A DNA stretch of 64,000 nt from an uncultured Victivallales bacterium (GTDB lineage: Bacteria > Verrucomicrobiota > Lentisphaeria > Victivallales > UBA1829), in NCBI GenBank assembly GCA_944391115.1, contig CALXSJ010000010.1:1-64000 (forward strand), in the 5' to 3' direction. Positions 53,415 to 61,717 of the stretch are shown piece after piece; position 1 is the first letter of the stretch, and the number at the start of each line of letters is the position of its first letter. Made by a program: the position numbers and the translations under genes. The notes below the pieces were generated by a model. It made no database searches, had not been told where the DNA came from, and saw only the letters and a list, made by a program, of their open reading frames with translations.

Positions 53415-54698
53415 CTAACATGCGTCTCCGCTGCATCCTCCGCTTTCCTTTTCCAGATTCCGGTAATACTGCGTGCCGAAGCGGTCCAGTCTGTCGGTCA
53501 GAAAGAAGAGTGTTCCGCTCCGGAGACGGCGTCCGGATCTGAGAATCCTGTGGAACGCCTTCTGCATGGAGGTAACCGCCGGACAGGCGAGGGGATCGAC
53601 GTCGTCCGCGCGCCCGAAAATGAAGAACACGCCGTCGCGTCCGTCGGTTTCCAGACCCGGCGTCATGTAACCTTCCCGCATGAATTTTGCAAGGTTCGAA
53701 TCCGGCAGCTCGGTTTCCCAGTCGGGATTCAGAATCCAGGAATGGCAGATGAAAATTTTGACATCCTGCTTGAAATATCTGCGGAAGAACTCCTTTGCAG
53801 CGATCAGGGATTCCTTCGCCAGTTCCGGTTTCATGCCGCCGCCGGCGGGGATGTGAATGCTCGGCGCAAGTTCCCACGGCTGGCAGATTCCCTCCCATTC
53901 GGCAAGATCGATCGTCACCTTGCGTCCGAGGAGCACTCTGCCGCGCGGCGTGACGGGCGTGCCTGTGACATGATTGTCAAGAATCTTCAGTCTTGTGAAC
54001 ACGACCTCCGAGTCCGGGGTTCCCGCCTTCGGGCGGCTGCCGTCCGGCAGGAAGCGCCATCCGTCGCGGCAGAACACCATCAGCGATCCGTCCTTGCGGT
54101 TCCGGTAGACAGCCGGCATCCACGGCGGGTATTCATGCATCAGGAATTCAAAGCGCCCGATCCGGAAGAGGCGTCCGTCGATGTAGTTGCGGATCCAGCT
54201 CGTCTGCTGGAGGGAATGTCCCGGAAGGCCGTTGTTTCCGGTTTCGAAAATCCCGATGGTGCCGCTGATCCATTTTGCAATGTCCGAAGCATAGGAGAGG
54301 GGGATTTTCATGCGTTCAAGGGTCTTTTCAATCAGGGGGATGGCGCTGACGGCCACCATCAGCTGGAAGATGCCCGCATTTTCTCCGAAGGTTTTTTCCG
54401 GCAGCGGGAGATTGCGGAGATTCGCCTGCATTTTCCTGAGGAAGAGCCCGTAATGGAGGAGCCATGCGTAAAGGGCGGCTTCCGGCGTCCGTTCAACGAT
54501 CCGGCAGACCTCCTCCATGCGTTCCAGGTGTTTTAGGTCGCCGCCTGTCACCGGGTAGTATTTCCTGCAGAAATCCATTGTCATGAATTCCGGGACGCCC
54601 TGCGGCGCGGTTTTCAGAACCTCGTCCCAGATTTCCTCCAGAAGATGTTTTTCCCCGTGTCCGAATCCCATTGCGGCGCAAAAATCGTCAATCGTCAT
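53415..54698 (-). CDS. NAT_N/GNAT_C-type acyltransferase domain protein
   Basis: A 427-residue soluble protein that looks like the two-part family with an N-terminal acyltransferase domain (about 1-160; IDDFCAAMGFGHGEKHLLEEIW) and a GNAT-like C-terminal domain (about 165-400). The latter contains LAEWEGICQPWELAPSIHIP, FICHSWILNPDWETELP and FFIFGRADDVDPLACPAVTSMQ. These are the patterns I associate with the NAT_N/GNAT_C families of gut bacteria; the acceptor is unknown. The ATG at 54698 has GGAGG upstream; in-frame ATGs at 54743 and 54761 lie in the repeat region and are less likely starts. Confidence 0.72.
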   Translation of the reverse strand: MTIDDFCAAMGFGHGEKHLLEEIWDEVLKTAPQGVPEFMTMDFCRKYYPVTGGDLKHLERMEEVCRIVERTPEAALYAWLLHYGLFLRKMQANLRNLPLPEKTFGENAGIFQLMVAVSAIPLIEKTLERMKIPLSYASDIAKWISGTIGIFETGNNGLPGHSLQQTSWIRNYIDGRLFRIGRFEFLMHEYPPWMPAVYRNRKDGSLMVFCRDGWRFLPDGSRPKAGTPDSEVVFTRLKILDNHVTGTPVTPRGRVLLGRKVTIDLAEWEGICQPWELAPSIHIPAGGGMKPELAKESLIAAKEFFRRYFKQDVKIFICHSWILNPDWETELPDSNLAKFMREGYMTPGLETDGRDGVFFIFGRADDVDPLACPAVTSMQKAFHRILRSGRRLRSGTLFFLTDRLDRFGTQYYRNLEKESGGCSGDAC

Positions 54699-54740
54699 GT
54701 TTTCCTCCGGTTTTCCGCTTGAAAAATACGGGAATGAGTT

Positions 54741-54774
54741 CATATTAGACATATTGTCCATATTGCTGTATAAT
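54741..54774 (+). promoter_or_regulatory. promoter overlapped by three tandem 9-bp repeats
   Basis: TAGACA (54746-54751), 17 bases, TATAAT (54769-54774) form a good promoter for the deoxyribosyltransferase gene at 54830. Three tandem copies of CATATTNNN (54741-54767) run from just before the -35 box to the -10 box. The region also lies upstream of the divergent acyltransferase gene, so a protein binding the repeats could control both directions. Confidence 0.6.
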
Positions 54775-54829
54775 ATAACGCGGCGGCGGAAAGTCAAGGG
54801 CGCCGCAATCCGTCAAGGGGGAAGATCTG

Positions 54830-55471
54830 ATGAACGTCTATCATGCGGGCGACCTGTTCGATTTCAAGCATCTCGCCGGAAACCTGCTTCTGAGCGCGGC
54901 GATCGCGGAGGCGTCCGCCGGAAAATACCGGACGCTTCTGCCCCAGGCGAACGAAGGGAACAAACTGCGCAATGCCAATATCCGGAACGGGGATCTCGAC
55001 ATGGTGATGAGCTGTCATCTGGCGCTGCTGAACTTTGACGGAACGGATCTGGATTCCGGCACCGTTGTGGAATTCATGGCCGCGAAAATGCTCGACATCC
55101 CCTGCGTCCTTCTGCGGACGGACTTCCGCAACGCCGGCGACCAGTCCGTCAGCGCCGATCCATGGAACCTGATGTGTTCCGGATATCCGCGCAGTCTGAC
55201 GCTGAAAATCAATGCGCTGACTCTCTACAACGAGCTTGTGGCAGGGCCCGGCGATCTGGATCATTATCTGCGCACGATCGCGCAGCGCGTGACTGCGGCG
55301 ATGGACGAAGTTTCCGCAAGGCCTTCGCTCTTCGGCGGAAATCTCCGGAAGGCGGAGGAGGTCTACCGCTGGTTTGTCAAAAGCTGCGGCTCGGATTTTG
55401 AAGCGCAGATGACGCCGGAGCGCATCGGCGCGATTCTCAGGGAAAAAGCGGAGCTCGGACTGTTGTCATGA
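54830..55471 (+). CDS. nucleoside 2-deoxyribosyltransferase-like protein
   Basis: A 213-residue soluble protein. MNVYHAGDLFDFKHLAGNLLL resembles the substrate-binding start of nucleoside 2-deoxyribosyltransferases. DLDSGTVVEFMAAKMLDIPCVLL is the signature strand-helix, in which Glu81 is the expected nucleophile. It probably swaps or hydrolyses the base of (deoxy)nucleosides. AAGGGGGA precedes the ATG. It overlaps the Nudix gene by four bases (ATGA), which suggests a joint role in nucleotide salvage or sanitation. Confidence 0.82.
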   Translation: MNVYHAGDLFDFKHLAGNLLLSAAIAEASAGKYRTLLPQANEGNKLRNANIRNGDLDMVMSCHLALLNFDGTDLDSGTVVEFMAAKMLDIPCVLLRTDFRNAGDQSVSADPWNLMCSGYPRSLTLKINALTLYNELVAGPGDLDHYLRTIAQRVTAAMDEVSARPSLFGGNLRKAEEVYRWFVKSCGSDFEAQMTPERIGAILREKAELGLLS

Positions 55472-56013
55472 AGCAATACCATCCGACTCTGGACGCCATC
55501 CGTTTCTGCCCGAAGTGCGGCGCACCCCTCGGCACGCCGCAGCGGGAGAATCATATGGAATGCGCACGCTGCGGATTTGTTCTCTTTTTCAATGCGGCCC
55601 TTGCCGCGGCCGTCCTTCTCCGGGATGCGTCGGGAAAACTTCTGCTGACCCGCCGCGCCATGGAGCCCGCGAAAGGGAAACTCGCCTTTCCCGGCGGATT
55701 CGCCGACATTTTTGAAACGCCGGAAGCCGCGGCATGCAGGGAGCTTGCCGAGGAGTGCGACATGGCTATCTCCCCGCAGGACATGACCTGTTTTTTCTGC
55801 GGATTCAACCGTTATCTTTACCGTGGTGTGACTTACGTTTCCACGGATCTCTACTTCAAAGCGGATGTCGCCGGATTTTCCTCCGCCCGTCCGCTGGACG
55901 AGAGTGCGGAGATTGTCTGCCTCCTCCCCGGAGAGATCGACCCGGAGGAGCTCTCCTCCGATTCGGCGCGGGACGCATTGCGCCGATTCATGGAACTGGA
56001 ACAACAATCATGA
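55468..56013 (+). CDS. Nudix hydrolase with N-terminal zinc ribbon
   Basis: A 181-residue enzyme. A four-Cys zinc ribbon (C14, C17, C32, C35) precedes the Nudix domain. The Nudix box (about 76-99) has the GG...E...RELAEE pattern needed for metal-dependent cleavage of nucleoside diphosphate-X compounds. The zinc ribbon is like that of NudC/NADH-pyrophosphatase-type and related Nudix proteins, but the NudC-specific SQPWPFP motif is absent. Co-translated with the deoxyribosyltransferase-like gene. Confidence 0.9.
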   Translation: MKQYHPTLDAIRFCPKCGAPLGTPQRENHMECARCGFVLFFNAALAAAVLLRDASGKLLLTRRAMEPAKGKLAFPGGFADIFETPEAAACRELAEECDMAISPQDMTCFFCGFNRYLYRGVTYVSTDLYFKADVAGFSSARPLDESAEIVCLLPGEIDPEELSSDSARDALRRFMELEQQS

Positions 56014-56066
56014 ACCAAACCATATCAACCCTTCAGGATGCGTCCTGAGAAAGCGAGAAAGTTGCG

Positions 56067-57746
56067 ATGAGCGAACAAACAAGAACGATGCCGGAGAAAA
56101 TTCTGGCATGGCAGCTGTTCGGCGCCGGATTTGAAAATTTCGGCAGAGACAACAACCCGTCCGTCCTCCCCATGCCGGAAATCGCGGACGACGAACTGCT
56201 GGTTAAGATCGAGGCGATCGGGCTCTGTTTTTCCGATGTGAAGCTGATCCGCGCCGGCGAGGCGCATCCGCGCGTGATTTCCAAAAACCTGAAGGAAGAT
56301 CCCGTGATCCCCGGTCATGAGGCCGTGATGAGCATTGTCAAGGTCGGTTCGAAGATTCAGGACAAGTTCCGGGTCGGCAGCCGCTACATCATTCAGGCGG
56401 ACATTTATGTCAACGGCGTCGGTTTCGCCTACGGCTACGCCCTGAACGGCGGCATGGCGCAGTACAGCGTCATCAACCAGAAAGTCCTGAACGGGGACGA
56501 GGGCTGTTATCTTCTGCCGATCGCGGATTCGATGCCCTCCGCCGTCGCGGCGCTGCTGGAACCCTGGACCTGCGTCCTGGCCAGCCATCTGATCCGGAAC
56601 CGCGTCAAACCCGCGGACGGCGGCGACATGCTGTTTGTCTTCGGTTCGAATGCCGCGCAGTATGAACTCGGAGCGCTGCTTTCGGAAGCGAAACCCGCCT
56701 CCGTCACGCTGGTGAAGGCGTCCGCCGACTTCGCTTCGAAAATCGCAAAGGCCTATCCCGGCGTCAAGGTCTGCGCCGCTTCCGCGCTTCCCGAAGGAGC
56801 GAAGTACGACGACATCTTCCTCTGCGGCTGCACGCGCGCCGAGGGCGAAGGCGCGGCGAAAGCCGGGAAAAACGGAGCCTGCATCAGCTTCGTCGGCGAT
56901 TATTCCTCCGAAAACTGGATGTTCGACGTCGGCAGCATCCATTATCAGGGCTGGTTCTATCAGGGCACGGCCGGCACGGATCTTTCCGGGGCATACGGAA
57001 GAAACGTCAGAAGCACCGTCAGAAAGGGCGGCGTCTGCTGGCTGCCCGGCGGCGCCGGCGCGATGGGGCAGATGCATACGCAGCTTGCCGTCGCCGACGA
57101 GAACGGTCCCTCCCGCGTGCTCGTGACGGATATGGACAATGCGCGCCTCGCTCATGTGAAGGAGCTGCTCGGGCCGATTGCCGAAAAACGCGGTGTCGAG
57201 TTCAAACTGATGAATCCCGGCGATTTCGCGTCGCCTGCCGAATTCGATGCTGCCGTGTCCGCGTTCGCACCGGAAGGATTTGACGACATCATCATGCTGG
57301 TTCCCGTTCCGGCGCTGGTTGCCGGTTCCGCGAAGCATCTCGGCAGGGACGGCGTCATGAACATTTTCGCCGGCATTCCGGCCGGCAAGGAGGCGGAACT
57401 GCCGACCGCCGGCATTGCCGCAAACGGCTGCCGCTTCATCGGTTCGAGCGGAAGCCGTACCGAGGATCTGCGGCACACGATCCGCATGGTGGAGGCTGGA
57501 AAGCTCAACCCGGTCTCCGCCCTGGCGGCGATCGGCGGCATGAAAGCCCTGAAGGAGGGGCTTGAGGCGGTCGCCAATGCGAAGTTCCCGGGCAAGACCG
57601 TGATTTTCCCGAACTGTCCCGACATGCCGCTGACGGCTGTGGACAGAATCGCCGATCTGGTTCCCGGACTGGAAAAGACATTCGCCGCGGACGGCACCTA
57701 TACCACGGCGACCGAAGCGGAACTGCTTGCCAAGTTCGAAGAGTGA
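56067..57746 (+). CDS. MDR-family zinc-type dehydrogenase, extended form
   Basis: A 559-residue protein, much longer than the usual 340-410 residues of medium-chain dehydrogenases. The GroES-like domain has LCFSD (Cys54) and IPGHEAV (His84, Glu85), the catalytic zinc residues, and LLEPWTCV carries the conserved Glu-Pro. Two nucleotide-binding-like stretches are visible: one near 208-300 (DMLFVFGSNAAQYELGAL, VKVCAAS) and a second near 340-460 (GGAGAMGQMHTQLAV, RVLVTDMDNARLAHVKELLG). The second is the real Rossmann pattern, so the first may be an inserted domain. It may oxidise a sugar alcohol or phosphate, as in the sorbitol or L-sorbose-1-phosphate reductase group. The substrate is not inferable. 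Confidence 0.78.
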   Translation: MSEQTRTMPEKILAWQLFGAGFENFGRDNNPSVLPMPEIADDELLVKIEAIGLCFSDVKLIRAGEAHPRVISKNLKEDPVIPGHEAVMSIVKVGSKIQDKFRVGSRYIIQADIYVNGVGFAYGYALNGGMAQYSVINQKVLNGDEGCYLLPIADSMPSAVAALLEPWTCVLASHLIRNRVKPADGGDMLFVFGSNAAQYELGALLSEAKPASVTLVKASADFASKIAKAYPGVKVCAASALPEGAKYDDIFLCGCTRAEGEGAAKAGKNGACISFVGDYSSENWMFDVGSIHYQGWFYQGTAGTDLSGAYGRNVRSTVRKGGVCWLPGGAGAMGQMHTQLAVADENGPSRVLVTDMDNARLAHVKELLGPIAEKRGVEFKLMNPGDFASPAEFDAAVSAFAPEGFDDIIMLVPVPALVAGSAKHLGRDGVMNIFAGIPAGKEAELPTAGIAANGCRFIGSSGSRTEDLRHTIRMVEAGKLNPVSALAAIGGMKALKEGLEAVANAKFPGKTVIFPNCPDMPLTAVDRIADLVPGLEKTFAADGTYTTATEAELLAKFEE

Positions 57747-57770
57747 GCATTCCGTAAAGGAAATCAGTGA

Positions 57771-57866
57771 ATCCCGCGATGCTTCGCATCGCAAAGACTG
57801 CTTCGGGAGTTTCAGTCCTGCTTCGGTCCAACCTGTACAAGCAGGCCGGGGCAGGCGGAATTCCGG
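57771..57866 (+). repeat. dispersed multi-hairpin element, copy C
   Basis: It lies between the convergent dehydrogenase and DNA methyltransferase genes. It aligns with copy B through GCGATGC-ttc-GCATCGC (57776-57792), a CTTCGGGAGTTTCAGTCCTGC stretch, and a CCTG-tacaag-CAGG stem (57832-57845) that replaces CCAGCT/AGCTGG. It ends with GGCAGGCGGAATTCC in place of GGAGGCGAAATCCC. The stem positions are kept although several bases differ. No gene is present in this gap. Confidence 0.65.
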
Positions 57867-57901
57867 ATGCGGGCGTGTGCTCCGCGCCGAGGCGGTTCAT
57901 T

Positions 57902-59095
57902 TCAATCCCGGCGGAACAGCACGATCCGGTTCGTGTTCGTTCCGCCGGTGTTGTTTGAGATGCCCCAGCAGTTCGCCGTCTTGGTGAAGCGCTGGCGGTT
58001 GATGAGAATCAGCTCGGGAACGAACCCGGCTTCCGCGCCGCAGGGGACGGCGTGCTCCTCCAGGCGGACGGAGCCGCGCCGCACCTCTCCTACTTCAAAT
58101 GCCACATGTCCGCCCGGTTTCACGATGCGGGCAAGTTCATGAAAGACTGCGCCCATCGCCTTCTTCCACCCGGACAGCGTCCGTTCCATTGTAACTGGAA
58201 CGGCGTCGGGATCAATTCCGGCAAACCAGGAACGGAGCCAGTTGTCCTGCCGGTAGTCCACGATGTCCAGAAAGGGCGGCGAGGTCACGACCAGCGAGAC
58301 GGCATTGCCGGGGATCTGCGGCGTCCGGTCGGAACTCCCGGTCAGAATCCAGGCGCGGGAGAGTTTTCCAAGTCTTTTCAGATCCGCTGCCGTGCAGTCC
58401 TTCAGGAGTGCGCGGCTTTTTTTCAGCAGAATGGCTTTCACGTCGCGCCGGGGGGGCGTCTGGCGGCGTTTTTCGTTGATTTTCCGCTGGGATTCCACGG
58501 AGACCGCCTGATTCGGCGGCAGCGTATAGACCGAAAAGAATCCTGCGGAATGCCCGGTGAGACGGTTGAGCGCGACCATCCGGAGCCATGCGTCGGTTCT
58601 GTCAAGGGGATGGCTCCGGAAATATTCCCGCAGGGCGCAGAGTTCCCGCAGCGTTTCCTCGTGATAGAAGACGAACAGCTCTTCCGGAAGTGCGCCGTTC
58701 CAGGTCAGATCCAGTGCGCGCAGGCGCTCCTCGAGTTCCCGCGGGGAGGGCGGGGCGAGACGCGGCGCAAGCAGAAAGGCGCTCAGTGGATTGACGTCGC
58801 ATCCCGCCGGAACGCGGCCTGAGAGCGCGGCCTCCAGCGGCGTGGTGCCGCGTCCCATGAAGGGATCGTAGACGACATCGCCCGGCCGGGTCAGACGCCG
58901 GATGAAGAATGCCGGAAGCTGCGGCTTGAAGCAGGCCCGGTAGGAAATTTCATGCAGGGAATGGCAGGCGCGCTGGGCGGAGGTCCAGAATTCGTTTGTG
59001 AATGTCTCAATTTCAAGTTTCAGCTCCGGAACCGCCGTGAAAGAGCGCTCCGTCACGCTTCCGAATTCGTGAAATTGGCGCAGTTCCTCTTTCAT
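57902..59095 (-). CDS. orphan site-specific DNA methyltransferase (TSPPF type)
   Basis: A 397-residue amino-methyltransferase. The SAM-binding motif VVYDPFMGRGTTPLEA (74-89) comes first and the catalytic TSPPF (271-275) later; SPP-type motifs are commonest in N4-cytosine or related N6-adenine enzymes. FEVGEVRRGSVRLEEHAVP and the C-terminal NCWGISNNTGGTNTNRIVLF match conserved ends of this type. No restriction endonuclease gene is adjacent. It is the last gene of a run with pheA and an ABC ATPase (19 bases after the latter). It may be regulatory or protective; the target sequence is unknown. Confidence 0.85.
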   Translation of the reverse strand: MKEELRQFHEFGSVTERSFTAVPELKLEIETFTNEFWTSAQRACHSLHEISYRACFKPQLPAFFIRRLTRPGDVVYDPFMGRGTTPLEAALSGRVPAGCDVNPLSAFLLAPRLAPPSPRELEERLRALDLTWNGALPEELFVFYHEETLRELCALREYFRSHPLDRTDAWLRMVALNRLTGHSAGFFSVYTLPPNQAVSVESQRKINEKRRQTPPRRDVKAILLKKSRALLKDCTAADLKRLGKLSRAWILTGSSDRTPQIPGNAVSLVVTSPPFLDIVDYRQDNWLRSWFAGIDPDAVPVTMERTLSGWKKAMGAVFHELARIVKPGGHVAFEVGEVRRGSVRLEEHAVPCGAEAGFVPELILINRQRFTKTANCWGISNNTGGTNTNRIVLFRRD

Positions 59096-59114
59096 GGGAA
59101 AGTTCCGGACGCTG

Positions 59115-59915
59115 TCAGCCGAGCACCGGCCAGAGCCGTCCGTCGGGGCGCGGATAGAGTTTGATCGGAATGCCGAAGGCGGTGCTCAGGTTTGCCTCAT
59201 TCAGAACGTCCGCGCGCAGTCCGCAGCTGGTGATCCGTCCGTCGCCGAGGATGATGCCGCGGTCGAAACTTGCGGTGATCTCCTCGATTCTCTGGGTGAT
59301 GAAAAGCATGGTCGGCGAGTTTTCCGCTTTCGCGAGTCCGTCGATCGCCTCCAGAAGATACTCGCGGCTCTTGAGATCAAGATAGACGCATGTTTCGTCC
59401 AGAATCACCAGTTCGGGTTTTGCGATCAGCGCACGGGCGATGAGGGCCTTGATCTGTTCTCCGGAGGAGAGGCGGTCGAAATAGCGGTCCGCCAGATGCT
59501 TTGCCCCGATCCGGTCGAGTGCGGTCAGGGCGAGCTCCATTTCGGCATCGGACGCCTTGCGGTAGAATCCGACGGTCGAATCCAGACCCGAAAGCGCCAC
59601 GTCGATGGTTTTCCAGCGGATGCTCGTATCCGCGGTCCACGCCTGCAGGAAGGGGCTGGCCCAGGCGACTTTCTTCCGTACCTCCGTGATGTCGCATGCG
59701 CCGTAGCGGTTGCCGAGAACGCTCACTTCCGCTCCGAAGAGCGGCCATGCCATGCCGAGGATCATTTTGACCAGCGTTGTTTTTCCGGCTCCGTTCGGTC
59801 CGAGGATGAACCAGTGTTCTCCGCGTCCGACCTCCCAGTTGAAGTCATGGAGGATTTCGTTGCCTTCGAGTTTCAGAGTTGCATTTTTTATGACCAGAGC
59901 GGGTGTTGTGTCCAT
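59115..59915 (-). CDS. stand-alone ABC-type ATPase (ModF/YlmA-like)
   Basis: A 266-residue single nucleotide-binding domain: Walker A GPNGAGKTT (about 40-48), ABC signature RLSSGEQ, Walker B LVILDETCVYLD and ITQRIEEI as the H-loop region, where Gln stands before Arg and the usual His is missing. No membrane subunit is encoded nearby. ABC ATPases of the ModF/YlmA type are often found alone. The ATG at 59915 follows GGAACGG; an upstream TTG start is unlikely. Confidence 0.85.
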   Translation of the reverse strand: MDTTPALVIKNATLKLEGNEILHDFNWEVGRGEHWFILGPNGAGKTTLVKMILGMAWPLFGAEVSVLGNRYGACDITEVRKKVAWASPFLQAWTADTSIRWKTIDVALSGLDSTVGFYRKASDAEMELALTALDRIGAKHLADRYFDRLSSGEQIKALIARALIAKPELVILDETCVYLDLKSREYLLEAIDGLAKAENSPTMLFITQRIEEITASFDRGIILGDGRITSCGLRADVLNEANLSTAFGIPIKLYPRPDGRLWPVLG

Positions 59916-59960
59916 AATTGCCGTTCCAACTTTCAAATCCGGGTGTTCCGCTGTTTTTCC

Positions 59961-61031
59961 TCAAACCGCCTCGTCGCCGCAGGGGTAGCTGCCCAGGACG
60001 CGAAGCGCCTGCGTCTGCGGACGCAGATATTCGATCGCGCGTTTGACCTTTTCGTCCTCGATATGGCCGAGCAGGTCGATGAAGAAGTAGTATTCCCAGT
60101 TCTGCACCTTGGAGGGGCGGCTTTCGATCATCGTGAGCGTGATTCCCTCGTTCTTGAAGGGAAGAAGCGCATCATAAAGAACGCCGACGCGGTCCTTGAT
60201 CGCAAAGCAGATGGAGGTCTTGTCGTTTCCGGTCGGGAGCGGCATCTGATTGCCGAGCACGAGAAAACGGGTCGTGTTGTTCGGATTGTCCTCGATGTTC
60301 TGCGCGAGAATGTTCAGTCCGTAGATTTCGCCTGCGAAACAGCCTGCGATGGCGGCGGAATCGGGTTCTTCCGCCGCGGTCGCCGCGGCGCGGGAGTTGC
60401 TGGAGCATTCATGAATTTCCACATCCGGCAGATATTCGCTGATCCATGCGCGGCACTGGCTGAGGGACTGCACATGGCTGTAGAGTTTCCGGATCGACTT
60501 CATCGGGAATTTCGAAAGCAGGGAGTGATGGACGCGCAGATTGATTTCCGCGCAGATTTTCGCATCGGAGTTGACAAAGATGTCGAGCGTGTGCGAGACA
60601 ACACCCTCCGTGGAGTTTTCAACCGGCACGCAGCCATAGTCGGCGCGCCCGTTGTGGACGTCCGCGAAAATGTCGTCGATGTTGCCCTTGGGCACGTAGG
60701 CGACGCTGTGCCCGAATTTGGAGACCGCCGCCAGATGGGTGAATGAGCCTTCCGGGCCGAGATAGGCGATATTCAGCGGATGCTCCAGCGCAAGCGCGCC
60801 GGACATGATCTCACGGTAGACCGCCTTGAGCGTTGTCTGGCTCATCGGCCCCTGATTGAGCGCCGCAACCTTTTCAAAAACGATCTTTTCACGTTCCGGC
60901 ACATAAATCGCCCCGAGAGAGTTCTTCTTCTGACGCCCGACTTCGATCACGGTCTGGTAGCGTTCATTGAGAAGCGCTACGATCCGTGTGTCGATTTCAT
61001 CGATTTTCTTCCGCAATTCATCCAGAGACAT
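59961..61031 (-). CDS. pheA: bifunctional chorismate mutase / prephenate dehydratase
   Basis: A 356-residue P-protein for phenylalanine synthesis. An AroQ-type chorismate mutase (1-85; LDELRKKIDEIDTRIVALLNER, then PEREK) precedes prephenate dehydratase (about 88-270; YLGPEGSFTHLAA, VPVENSTEGVV, NNTTRFLVLG with the catalytic Thr). A C-terminal ACT domain (about 275-355) contains the Phe-binding ESRPSK motif, so feedback inhibition is expected. I chose ATG 61031 with AAAGG upstream. An in-frame ATG at 61100 would add 23 residues encoded largely by the 18-bp tandem repeat. An ABC ATPase gene follows after 45 bases. Confidence 0.95.
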   Translation of the reverse strand: MSLDELRKKIDEIDTRIVALLNERYQTVIEVGRQKKNSLGAIYVPEREKIVFEKVAALNQGPMSQTTLKAVYREIMSGALALEHPLNIAYLGPEGSFTHLAAVSKFGHSVAYVPKGNIDDIFADVHNGRADYGCVPVENSTEGVVSHTLDIFVNSDAKICAEINLRVHHSLLSKFPMKSIRKLYSHVQSLSQCRAWISEYLPDVEIHECSSNSRAAATAAEEPDSAAIAGCFAGEIYGLNILAQNIEDNPNNTTRFLVLGNQMPLPTGNDKTSICFAIKDRVGVLYDALLPFKNEGITLTMIESRPSKVQNWEYYFFIDLLGHIEDEKVKRAIEYLRPQTQALRVLGSYPCGDEAV

Positions 61032-61042
61032 GGCAGCAACCT

Positions 61043-61078
61043 TTATCTTAAAACATTCTGTTATCTTAAAACATTCTG
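61043..61078. repeat. perfect 18-bp tandem duplication upstream of pheA
   Basis: TTATCTTAAAACATTCTG occurs twice without a gap (61043-61060, 61061-61078), ending 11 bases before the pheA start codon. It is in frame with pheA and free of stops, so it would encode a repeated ECFKIT if the upstream ATG at 61100 is used. Confidence 0.85.
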
Positions 61079-61103
61079 TCGATTTTTTGCAGGATTTCAT
61101 GCC

Positions 61104-61164
61104 GCGTCCCCGTGATCCCGGAGACGCAACCGCATAATTTACCACATTTTTTTCATTATCTCAA
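61104..61164 (-). promoter_or_regulatory. pheA promoter and leader hairpin
   Basis: On the minus strand TTGAGA (61164-61159), 17 bases, TAAATT (61141-61136) is a reasonable promoter. The RNA would begin near 61129 and immediately form a 9-bp stem GCGTCTCCG/CGGGGACGC with a 6-base loop (61127-61104). A hairpin at the very 5' end could protect or regulate the mRNA. I see no Phe-rich leader peptide. Confidence 0.5.
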
Positions 61165-61300
61165 GCTCCATACTTGATTTTCGCGCAAAAATGACGATAT
61201 TTACACACTTTGAAAACGGCGCGTCCGGGCATGGCGCGGGGACGCGTTTCCGGAAGGGGGGGTATTTCTCCCGGCAAGCACAAGGAGATTGCATTGCATC

Positions 61301-61642
61301 ATGGCGGTCATCATAAAAACGGTTCTTCTGCTGGTCTGCTCCAATCTGTTCATGACGTTCGCGTGGTATGCGCACTTGAAAAACATGTCCGCGAAACCCT
61401 GGTTCATCGCCGCGCTGGCAAGCTGGGGAATCGCATTTTTTGAATATATGATCCAGGTTCCGGCGAACCGGATCGGCTACACTCAGCTGTCGCTTGCGCA
61501 GCTGAAGATTCTGCAGGAAGTCATCACCCTTTCCGTTTTCGTGCCGTTTTCCATCCTCTACATGAAGGAAGGCTTCAAACTGGATTTCATCTGGGCCGGT
61601 CTCTGCCTGGTCGGCGCGGTTTATTTCATGTTCCGCACTTGA
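61301..61642 (+). CDS. DUF486 / DMT-like small membrane protein
   Basis: A 113-residue protein with four hydrophobic helices covering most of its length. It matches the DUF486 family: CSNLFMTFAWYAHLKNM, FFEYMIQVPANRIGY, QLKILQEVITLSVFVPF and a final LCLVGAVYFMF. It is related in size and shape to small drug/metabolite transporters; no substrate is known. The ATG at 61301 has AAGGAG thirteen bases upstream, a long spacing. Confidence 0.85.
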   Translation: MAVIIKTVLLLVCSNLFMTFAWYAHLKNMSAKPWFIAALASWGIAFFEYMIQVPANRIGYTQLSLAQLKILQEVITLSVFVPFSILYMKEGFKLDFIWAGLCLVGAVYFMFRT

Positions 61643-61717
61643 AAATTGCAAAACCCGCGTTATGCTACCTTTACGGGAAGCGGGGAAAACGGGGACCAAA
61701 ACAAGGGGAGAAGCGCA

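Noticed and set aside
57902-59095. Complete restriction-modification system
   Set aside because: No endonuclease-like gene adjoins the methyltransferase on either side.
61032-61131. Phenylalanine attenuator leader peptide or T-box for pheA
   Set aside because: The only upstream ATG is in frame with pheA, has just two Phe codons, and no terminator/antiterminator pair or T-box sequence is visible.
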